NCBI RefSeq assembly: GCF_001426645.1
Contig: NZ_LMEX01000001.1
Coordinates: forward strand, 882,755-946,754
Length of the DNA: 64,000 bases
Reading direction: 5' to 3'
DNA from: Rhodanobacter sp. Root480
GTDB lineage: Bacteria > Pseudomonadota > Gammaproteobacteria > Xanthomonadales > Rhodanobacteraceae
The notes under the pieces are model-generated. The model searched no databases. It had not been told where the DNA came from and saw only the letters and a program-made list of their open reading frames with translations. Numbering within the stretch: position 1 is the first letter of the stretch; each line of letters opens with the position of its first letter. Shown in pieces: positions 58,042 through 64,000 of this stretch. The position numbers and the translations under genes were made by a program.

Positions 58042-58536
58042 CTACGCCCGCCCCTTGCCCATCGTCTGTGCCTCGATATCGGTGGCAAACCGCTGCAGCA
58101 GATTCACCAGCGTGTCGACATCCGCTTCGCTCCATTCGGCGAAGAGCTTGCGCGCCATGCGTTCGCGCGCCGCATCCAGCGCATCGGTCATCGCCTTTCC
58201 CTTCGGGGTAACGGCGGCCGCACGCACGCGTGCATCGGTTTCGCTCGCCTGGCGTTGCACCAGACACAGTGTCTCCAATTTGGTGACTTGTCGGCTCACG
58301 GTGGTGTAGTCGCGCCCGGCCCGGCCGGCCAGATCGACGACGCCAATCGGGCCGAGCCGCTCGATCACCACCAGCAAGGGGAACAGTGCGCGGTCCAGCG
58401 CGATGCCGGCATCACGCACCAGTCGCTCATCGACCTCCGGCCGGTTCAGCACGCTGACCACGCTGATCAACGCCATGTGCAACGCACGCACGCGGGAGGA
58501 TATATGTGCATCTTGCACATTTTTTCTGGAAGCCAT
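58042..58536 (-). CDS. MarR-family transcriptional regulator
   Basis: A 164-residue winged-helix regulator. Core sequence LGPIGVVDLAGRAGRDYTTVSRQVTKLE is the recognition helix segment, followed by the wing QRQASETDARVRAAAVTPKG and dimerisation helices. MarR proteins usually repress a divergent gene until a phenolic ligand binds. The ATG at 58536 has AGAGGA four bases upstream. It is divergent from the FAD hydroxylase, and two identical-arm palindromes overlap the promoter region, one lying inside codons 6-11 of this gene. Confidence 0.9.
   Translation of the reverse strand: MASRKNVQDAHISSRVRALHMALISVVSVLNRPEVDERLVRDAGIALDRALFPLLVVIERLGPIGVVDLAGRAGRDYTTVSRQVTKLETLCLVQRQASETDARVRAAAVTPKGKAMTDALDAARERMARKLFAEWSEADVDTLVNLLQRFATDIEAQTMGKGRA
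58504..58520. promoter_or_regulatory. MarR operator site 1, ATGTGCA-TCT-TGCACAT
   Basis: Perfect seven-base arms. It lies inside the 5' coding region of marR and overlaps a TTGCAC -35 (58513-58518) that pairs with TACGAT (58536-58541, 17-bp spacer) to form a candidate promoter for the hydroxylase. Confidence 0.75.
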
Positions 58537-58550
58537 ACGATCCTCTATTC

Positions 58551-58567
58551 ATGTGCATTTTGCACAT
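58551..58567. promoter_or_regulatory. MarR operator site 2, ATGTGCA-TTT-TGCACAT
   Basis: Same arms as site 1, centres 47 bp apart, just downstream of the inferred hydroxylase transcription start and 13 bp before its ATG. Occupation would block both divergent genes. Confidence 0.75.
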
Positions 58568-58580
58568 ATATGGAACCACG

Positions 58581-60101
58581 ATGAACGTGTCGAACACCGA
58601 TGTACTGATCTGCGGCGCCGGTGCCTCCGGCCTGACCCTGGCGATCGATCTTGCGCGGCGTGGTGTCAGCTTTCGCCTGATCGAGAAAAATAATGCGCCT
58701 TTCCACGGCTCACGCGGCAAGGGCATCCAGCCAAGGACACTGGAAGTCTTCGAGGATCTTGGCATCGTCGACCGCATCCACGCCAGCGGCGGCCCCTATC
58801 CGCTGATGCGCACCTACCGCGCGGACGGAAGCCATGACGATATCGCGCTGGGTCAGGAGATCGCGGCCGCCCCGGCCGAACCGCACGCCCTGCCGTGGAT
58901 GCTGCCGCAATTCCTGACCGAACGGATCATGCGCGAGCGCCTGGCGGAGCTCGGGCATCAGGTGGCATTCGGCTGCGAACTGGTGGCGGTGCAGCAGGAT
59001 GCGCAGGGGGTGATCGTCACGCTCGACGGCCCGCACGGTACGGAAAGCGTGCGCGCCCGCTATCTCGTCGGCGCCGATGGCGGCCGCAGTTTCGTGCGCC
59101 AGGCGCTGGGTATCGGTTTCCCCGGCAAGACCCTGGGCGTGCGCGCCATGGTGGCCGACGTCACCCTGCACGGCCTGGAACGGGATGCCTGGCATCGCTT
59201 CAACGACACAAACATGCCGCAACAGATCGCGATATGTCCGCTTGCCGGAACCGGGATGTTCCAGATCCAGGCACCGATCCCACTCGAAGGCGACGTCGAC
59301 CTTTCCGTCGCCGGCCTCAACACCATGCTGGCGCAACGCACCGGGCGCAGCGACATCCACGTCAGCGAGGTGTCGTGGGCCTCCGCCTTCCACATGAACG
59401 CCCGGCTGGCCGACCGCTATCGCGTCGGCCGTGTTTTCCTGGTCGGCGACGCCGCCCACACGCATCCGCCCACCGGCGGCCAGGGCCTGAACACCAGTGT
59501 GCAGGATGCGTACAACCTCGGCTGGAAACTGGACGCCGTACTGGCCGGGGCGCCGGACGCCCTGCTGGACAGCTACGAGGAAGAACGCCGCCCCATCGCC
59601 GAAAGCGTGCTCGGCCTCTCGACGCGACTGCTCGATGCCGCCAAGCGCGGCGACAGCCGACGCGGCCGCGAAGTCCGCCAACTCGACCTCGGCTATCCCA
59701 CTTCGTCACTGAGCCTGGAGGCACCGCAAAGATCGCATGGCCTGCAGCCGGGCGAGCGCGCACCCGACGCACCCATCCATCACGCCACCGGCCTGCCCAC
59801 CCGCATCTTCGATCTGCTGCGGGGACCACACTGGACGCTGCTGGGCCAGGACGTCGACCGCGACTGCATGACGCCGCACCCGCAACTGCGCATCCACGTG
59901 TTCGGTGATCGCGGCGACGTGGTCGACACGCAGGGGCATTTCCGCGACGCGTATGGCGTGGCGTCGAACAGCTGGGTGCTGGTGCGGCCGGACGGGTACA
60001 TCGGGGCTTTCATCGCGGGTGACGGGATCGATGCGCTGCATGCGTATTTGCAACGCTTTAGCATCGCGTTGGGGAAGATCGCAGACGCCACTCCAGCCTG
60101 A
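58581..60101 (+). CDS. FAD-dependent aromatic monooxygenase (class A)
   Basis: A 506-residue flavoprotein hydroxylase of the p-hydroxybenzoate hydroxylase fold, in the larger branch with a thioredoxin-like C-terminal domain. Motifs: VLICGAGASGLTLAIDLARRG (FAD), GKGIQPRTLEVFEDLGI, YLVGADGGRSFVRQALGI (DG motif), RVFLVGDAAHTHPPTGGQGLNTS (GD motif). The last 110 residues (GPHWTLLG ... VLVRPDGYIGAFIAGDGID) form the extra domain. It uses NAD(P)H and oxygen to hydroxylate a phenolic or polyketide-like compound. Control by the divergent MarR regulator supports a phenolic inducer. The exact substrate is not deducible. Confidence 0.88.
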   Translation: MNVSNTDVLICGAGASGLTLAIDLARRGVSFRLIEKNNAPFHGSRGKGIQPRTLEVFEDLGIVDRIHASGGPYPLMRTYRADGSHDDIALGQEIAAAPAEPHALPWMLPQFLTERIMRERLAELGHQVAFGCELVAVQQDAQGVIVTLDGPHGTESVRARYLVGADGGRSFVRQALGIGFPGKTLGVRAMVADVTLHGLERDAWHRFNDTNMPQQIAICPLAGTGMFQIQAPIPLEGDVDLSVAGLNTMLAQRTGRSDIHVSEVSWASAFHMNARLADRYRVGRVFLVGDAAHTHPPTGGQGLNTSVQDAYNLGWKLDAVLAGAPDALLDSYEEERRPIAESVLGLSTRLLDAAKRGDSRRGREVRQLDLGYPTSSLSLEAPQRSHGLQPGERAPDAPIHHATGLPTRIFDLLRGPHWTLLGQDVDRDCMTPHPQLRIHVFGDRGDVVDTQGHFRDAYGVASNSWVLVRPDGYIGAFIAGDGIDALHAYLQRFSIALGKIADATPA

Positions 60102-60162
60102 ATTCCTCCGCGTCACCGCCTGTCCCGGTGGCGCGGCAACTCCCGCCGAAACCGCGAACGAC

Positions 60163-60582
60163 TCAGGCGAGCAGTCCAAGCGCACGCAGCGCATCCTCGG
60201 CCGCTTCATGGTCTTGCACCGACGTGCCGCCGGAGATGCCGATGCCACCCGCGAGCTTGCCATCGAGCAAGATCGGCACGCCGCCGCCCACCGCCATCAG
60301 CCGCGGGTGCTGGCCCAACGGAGCCACCATCGGCTCGCTCATGTAGTGGTTCCATTGATGCGTGGACATGCCGAACGATGCGGCGGTCCATGCCTTGTCC
60401 ATGGCCACCTCGGCGGTCAGGAACGGCGCCGCATCCGCACGTTCGAAGGCGCGCAGGTGACCGCCGGCATCGGTGATGGCAATGGTGGCCGCGAAGCCGC
60501 GCTGGGCACATGCCGAACGGGCATGGCCGAGCAATTCATGCGCGGCTTCCAGGCTGAGGATGGGATTGGTAGTTGCGTTCAT
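60163..60582 (-). CDS. GlcG/HbpS family heme-binding-type protein
   Basis: A 139-residue protein of the GlcG/HbpS family: AATIAITDAGGHLRAFERAD, FLTAEVAMDKAWTAASFGMS, RLMAVGGGVPILLDGKLAGG and GIGISGGTSVQDHEAAEDAL. Family proteins bind heme or cobalamin-like ligands or act as accessory factors; the function here is open. The ATG at 60582 has AGGA upstream. It is 22 bp downstream of the quinone-reductase-like gene and is probably co-transcribed with it. Confidence 0.88.
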   Translation of the reverse strand: MNATTNPILSLEAAHELLGHARSACAQRGFAATIAITDAGGHLRAFERADAAPFLTAEVAMDKAWTAASFGMSTHQWNHYMSEPMVAPLGQHPRLMAVGGGVPILLDGKLAGGIGISGGTSVQDHEAAEDALRALGLLA

Positions 60583-60604
60583 GGCGATTCCTGGGGATGA
60601 AGAG

Positions 60605-61618
60605 TCAGCGGGCGGCAACGACAACTTTGCCGATCATGTTGCCGGCCTCGACCAGCGCATGCGCCTGGATCAGGCCAGCGGCATCGAGGCCATCGATACG
60701 TCGGGTGAGCGTGTGCACTACATCGCCGCGATCGACCAGTTCGGCCATGCGGCGCAGCAAGGCGTGCTGTCGGGCGATGGTGCGCGTGGTGAAGATCGGG
60801 CGCGTGTACATCAGCTCCCAATGGATCGAGATGGACTTGGTCTTGAACGGGCCGATGTCGAGCGCGACCGGATCGTCGATCAGCGCGAACTTGCCCTCCG
60901 CACGCATCACCGCGGCAATCTGCGGCACGTAGCTCGCGCTTTCATTGAGGCCCACCACGAAATCGACCTCCTTGATGCCCAGCGCCTGCAACTGCGGCGC
61001 CCACGGCTCGCGATGGTTGATGACGTGGTGGGCACCGTGCGCCAGTACCCACTCGCGCGTCTGGTCCCGCGAGGCGGTGCCGATGACGGTGACGCCAGTC
61101 AACCGACGCGCCAGCTGGGTCAGGGTGGAGCCCACGCCGCCGGCCGCACCCGTCACCAGCAACACGCTGTTCTCGGTGGGATCGGCTTCGTGGACGCGCA
61201 GGCGATCGAACAGCAGCTCCCACGCGGTGATGGCCGTCAGCGGCAGCGAAGCCGCTTCGGCGAAATCCAGCGACCGGGGCATCGGCCCCACGATGCGCTC
61301 GTCGACGGCCTGCAGTTCGCTGTTGCTGCCCAGCCGCGTGATGTCGCCCGCATACCAGACGCGATCGCCGGGCTTGAAGCGCGTGGCCAGCGGCCCCGTC
61401 GCCCGAACGATGCCCGCCGCATCCCAGCCGGGAATGCGCGGCGCGCCTTGCGGTACGTCGCCATGCGCGCGGATCTTGGTGTCCACCGGATTCACCGAGA
61501 CGGCCTTCACTTCGACCAGAAGGTCGTGATCGCGCAACTCGGGTATGGCCAGTTCAACGTCCTGCAGGACGTCGGGGTGGTCGATCGGGAGGTTCCGGAA
61601 AAAGCCGACAGCTTTCAT
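60605..61618 (-). CDS. Zinc-independent alcohol dehydrogenase / quinone oxidoreductase family protein
   Basis: A 337-residue medium-chain dehydrogenase/reductase. VSVNPVDTKIRAHG and IPGWDAAGIVRATG belong to the catalytic domain; SLPLTAITAWELLFDRL and the nucleotide loop LLVTGAAGGVGSTLTQLARRL follow. Zinc-binding cysteines are absent, which places it with NADPH:quinone/enone reductases. It is divergent from the LysR gene at 61716, with a typical LysR half-site palindrome in between, and lies upstream of the GlcG-like gene. Confidence 0.88.
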   Translation of the reverse strand: MKAVGFFRNLPIDHPDVLQDVELAIPELRDHDLLVEVKAVSVNPVDTKIRAHGDVPQGAPRIPGWDAAGIVRATGPLATRFKPGDRVWYAGDITRLGSNSELQAVDERIVGPMPRSLDFAEAASLPLTAITAWELLFDRLRVHEADPTENSVLLVTGAAGGVGSTLTQLARRLTGVTVIGTASRDQTREWVLAHGAHHVINHREPWAPQLQALGIKEVDFVVGLNESASYVPQIAAVMRAEGKFALIDDPVALDIGPFKTKSISIHWELMYTRPIFTTRTIARQHALLRRMAELVDRGDVVHTLTRRIDGLDAAGLIQAHALVEAGNMIGKVVVAAR

Positions 61619-61679
61619 GGGCGTGCTCTAGGTGATCTGGAGGCGCCATTGTGTCGTTCTTCGTTTTTACGAGAAATAG

Positions 61680-61694
61680 GTTAATGTCAGTAAC
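61680..61694. promoter_or_regulatory. LysR-type T-N11-A site in the divergent promoter
   Basis: GTTA-ATGTCAG-TAAC has perfect four-base arms and contains T-N11-A. It lies 22-36 bp before the LysR start and 62 bp or more before the reductase start. Confidence 0.55.
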
Positions 61695-61715
61695 ACTTAC
61701 CGCATTTTAAAGAAA

Positions 61716-62687
61716 ATGATCCGACTCGACGACATCCAGATCTTTGTGCAGACGGTCGAGGCGGAGAGCTTTTCCGAGGCCGCCCGCCGGCTCAATATCG
61801 CTCCCGGCTTTGCCAGCGCCGCAGTGCAACGGCTGGAGAAGGCGCTGAATACCCGGCTGTTCGTGCGCTCCACCCGCAGCATGCAGTTGTCGGCGGAGGG
61901 CGAACGCTATCTGCCGCATGCGCGCGCCATGCTCGATGCACGGTCGCAAGGCCAGCGTGCACTGGCCAGCGCGCAAGACAGCTTGTCCGGAAGCCTTCGC
62001 CTTTCGGTGCCTTCGGATTTCGGAAGGAACCTCCTGCTGGGCTGGCTCGACGAATTCCAGCACCAGCATCCGGCCCTGTCCCTGCACCTGCGGATGAGCG
62101 ATCGCGCCGCCACCCTGACGCGCGAACCGCTGGATGCAGCCGTGCGCTACGGCGCGTTGTCGGATTCGTCGCTGGTCGCCATTCCGCTCGTCGAAAACAA
62201 CCGGCGCGCGCTGTGCGCCGCGCCTTCCTACCTGGAGCGCGCAGGCAAGCCCGCTAACGTGGACGACCTCAGGCACCACAACTGCCTGCGCTTCGTGTGG
62301 AGCGAGCAACTCCACGAACGCTGGCTGTTCACCCTGCCCGGCGGCAACAAGACCGTGAGCGTCTCGGGCAATCGCATCAGCGACGACGCCGACACCGTGC
62401 GCCGCTGGGCGGTGGCCGGCGAGGGCCTGGTCTACAAATCCCGCATCGACCTCATTCCGGATCTGCGCGCCGGCCGCCTGGTCGAAATTTTCCCGCCAGC
62501 CCACTGCGAACCGTCACCGCTCAACCTCATCTGCGCCGACCGCTCGCGATTGACGCCGGCGATCACGCAACTGAAAACCTTCCTGCAAGCGCGCTGCGCA
62601 GGCCTGCTCGACGATTACTGGCAACACGTCGCAGCGAGCGCCGCCACCCGAAAAGGCAAGCCTCGCCGCGCTGCTCCACGTCGCTGA
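61716..62687 (+). CDS. LysR-family transcriptional regulator
   Basis: A 323-residue regulator. The HTH spans about 1-60 (DDIQIFVQTVEAESFSEAARRL, SAAVQRLEKALNTRLFVRST), followed by the effector domain (GSLRLSVPSDFGRNLLLGWL; LDAAVRYGALSDSSLVAIPL). The C-terminal tail is basic and low-complexity (ASAATRKGKPRRAAPRR). It belongs to the branch often controlling divergent quinone reductases. A T-N11-A palindrome is in the shared promoter region. Confidence 0.92.
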   Translation: MIRLDDIQIFVQTVEAESFSEAARRLNIAPGFASAAVQRLEKALNTRLFVRSTRSMQLSAEGERYLPHARAMLDARSQGQRALASAQDSLSGSLRLSVPSDFGRNLLLGWLDEFQHQHPALSLHLRMSDRAATLTREPLDAAVRYGALSDSSLVAIPLVENNRRALCAAPSYLERAGKPANVDDLRHHNCLRFVWSEQLHERWLFTLPGGNKTVSVSGNRISDDADTVRRWAVAGEGLVYKSRIDLIPDLRAGRLVEIFPPAHCEPSPLNLICADRSRLTPAITQLKTFLQARCAGLLDDYWQHVAASAATRKGKPRRAAPRR

Positions 62688-62710
62688 CGAACGCCAGCCT
62701 GTGCCCCTCA

Positions 62711-62752
62711 TCCCGGCGGCTCTCAACGGCCGAAGGGCCGGTCACGCCGGGA
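62711..62752. repeat. Nested hairpin between convergent lysR and hipA
   Basis: TCCCGGCG (62711-62718) pairs with CGCCGGGA (62745-62752), and an inner CGGCC-GAAG-GGCCG hairpin lies at 62727-62740. It sits in the 159-bp gap between convergent stop codons and may be a transcription stop or a dispersed repeat; the rest of this gap shows nothing. Confidence 0.5.
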
Positions 62753-62846
62753 TCCCCCACGCCACTGATCGCAAGGAACTGGATTTCTGTTTGCGCAGGA
62801 CTGGGGGACAGAGAACGCTGATAGCCGCCGTCAACCGGCTATCACC

Positions 62847-64000
62847 TCACCGCTCCGCATCGATAACCTGACGCATCAACGCGATCTCGCCCTTGCGCAA
62901 ACCCAGGGCCTTGGCCCGCGTTTCCCAACCGCGCACCACGTCACGCACTTGCCGCGCAATCGCTTCCGCCGCGCCGGGTCGCAGACGGTAGAACTCGGCA
63001 CTGGCCAGCAGCAAGCTCGCATCAGGTGACGCATCGCTACCGTCGATGCTCAGCACGTGCACGCCCCGGTCGGCGTTGGGGTTGACGTCGAAGGCGGGCG
63101 AAAGCACCCAGCCGTTTCCGTCGCGCAAGAAGCCGTGATTGCGCAGATGGTCGTCGCGGTTGCCGATGAGGATGTTGAACAGTACCCGGCGAAACAACTG
63201 CGCAAGCTGGTCGGCGATCCGAGTGCTGGAGCCCTCGCGTTCGATCACCTCGACGATGTCCAGATAGCTCGCACCATCGCTGTCGCCGCGCGCCAGGCGC
63301 GTCATCGCCGAGCTGTAGAGGCGACGCGAACCGGGCGTGCGGTCAAAGCGCTGGACGGCGAAGGTGTGACCCCGGCCGGACAACTTCAGCGCGCGTGCGG
63401 GTGGCATCTCGATGCCGGCGTCGCACGCCAGCTGCCAGGTGAGGTACTCCCAGTGACCCACGTCGCGGCGGTCGTCCATCGCCGGAAATTTGGCCAGCCA
63501 CAGGCTGCCATCGGTATCGCGGAAGCTGGCCTTGGGCCGCGCGCCACCCAGCGATGCGCCCGGTGCGATGAGTTGCCTGATCCACTTGTCGACCTGCTCG
63601 TCATCGCCGCTTTCGACCCGCCCGGCGGCGGCTTCCAACTTGCGCAGCGCCGTGATCGGCGGCGCGCTCGGGTCGCGTGCGTCGACATGCTCGCCACTGA
63701 TCGGGTCGCGCAGGCGCAACGCTCCCATACGCGATTCATCGTTGACCCCAAGCAGGAAATCCCAACCGCGCAGCAGCCGCAACGGGCGCCCTTGCTCGCG
63801 CGACTCGATCGCTTCGCGCCGCTCCACCAACAGCTTGCCCCAGCGATCCGGCGAGGCATCCTGGAAACAGCCGGAGAGCTGGTCGGCGCCGGCATGCGCA
63901 TACAACGCGCCACCGGCAAGCGGCAGTTCGTGGTCCAGCGCAAAGCTGGCGTACGGCGTGGTCTGGCTCAACCACGCGTCCGCGTAATCGAAACGTACGG
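62847..64000 (-). CDS. HipA-family serine/threonine kinase, 5' end beyond the window
   Basis: At least 384 residues; the frame stays open to the window edge (VRFDYADAW precedes the first visible TTG), so the first 20-40 residues are missing. The HipA_N part ends near LRLRDPISGEHV. The kinase part has SLGGARPKASF, the ATP lysine in LWLAKFPA, the catalytic loop FNILIGNRDDHLRNHGF and the metal motif LSPAFDVNP. HipA toxins phosphorylate glutamyl-tRNA synthetase or other targets and are neutralised by HipB, whose gene would be upstream, outside the window. Convergent with the LysR gene. Confidence 0.88.
   Translation of the reverse strand, partial: VRFDYADAWLSQTTPYASFALDHELPLAGGALYAHAGADQLSGCFQDASPDRWGKLLVERREAIESREQGRPLRLLRGWDFLLGVNDESRMGALRLRDPISGEHVDARDPSAPPITALRKLEAAAGRVESGDDEQVDKWIRQLIAPGASLGGARPKASFRDTDGSLWLAKFPAMDDRRDVGHWEYLTWQLACDAGIEMPPARALKLSGRGHTFAVQRFDRTPGSRRLYSSAMTRLARGDSDGASYLDIVEVIEREGSSTRIADQLAQLFRRVLFNILIGNRDDHLRNHGFLRDGNGWVLSPAFDVNPNADRGVHVLSIDGSDASPDASLLLASAEFYRLRPGAAEAIARQVRDVVRGWETRAKALGLRKGEIALMRQVIDAER

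Noticed and set aside
58504-58567. Attachment site or direct repeat of a mobile element
   Set aside because: The two copies are palindromic, lie in a MarR divergent promoter and no integrase or transposase is nearby.

Overview
The window is a 64 kb piece of a high-GC gammaproteobacterial chromosome. Gene content and order (methionine synthase split into two genes, folC-SPOR-cvpA-purF, the very large NAD-glutamate dehydrogenase, dispersed GTAGGAGCG-type palindromes) suggest a Xanthomonadales relative such as Rhodanobacter or Dyella; this is inference, since no rRNA or phylogenetic marker is present. The DNA is densely coded on both strands. I see no insertion sequence, prophage, CRISPR array or rRNA. 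One tRNA (Val, CAC) is present.

Layout. 1-9.2 kb: mixed housekeeping and stress genes (cupin tail, an HD-GYP protein with a degraded HD dyad, DUF3014, AlkB-like dioxygenase, MscS channel, exonuclease III, CsbD, a thioredoxin-reductase-like flavoprotein, a solitary GMC oxidoreductase, an FMN reductase). 9.5-24 kb: a 7TM diguanylate cyclase, a fused alpha-beta 2-oxoacid dehydrogenase E1, a nucleotidyltransferase/acetyltransferase pair, a glutaryl-CoA-type dehydrogenase, a DMT transporter, a 5'-nucleotidase, NAD kinase and the 1644-residue glutamate dehydrogenase. 24.3-35 kb: an RND efflux pair without outer-membrane partner, an acyl-CoA dehydrogenase, and a methionine operon (ArsR-methyltransferase regulator plus split MetH). 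35-41 kb: lipid-A synthase N-domain protein, tRNA-Val, a DUF455 ferritin-like protein and the purF-cvpA-SPOR-folC operon. 41.4-45.4 kb: an atypical SDR, a sorbosone-dehydrogenase-like lipoprotein and a formate/nitrite-type channel.

45.6-55.5 kb is the most distinctive region: a divergent LacI regulator and an eight-gene, tightly packed operon (Gfo/Idh/MocA oxidoreductase, MFS importer, three TIM-barrel sugar isomerase/epimerase-like proteins, an Fe-S GMC dehydrogenase with its Tat-exported small subunit, and a secreted DUF1080 protein). Together they look like a 3-keto-glycoside pathway: oxidation of a glycoside at C3 and cleavage in the periplasm, import, then isomerisation and reduction in the cytoplasm. 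Two matching 16-bp palindromes lie 140 bp apart in the LacI/operon intergenic region and are the probable operators.

55.6-64 kb: a YadGH-type ABC exporter, a brnTA toxin-antitoxin pair headed by a perfect 18-bp inverted repeat, a MarR-controlled FAD aromatic hydroxylase with twin 17-bp operators, a quinone-reductase/GlcG pair divergent from a LysR regulator, and a HipA-type kinase cut by the window edge.
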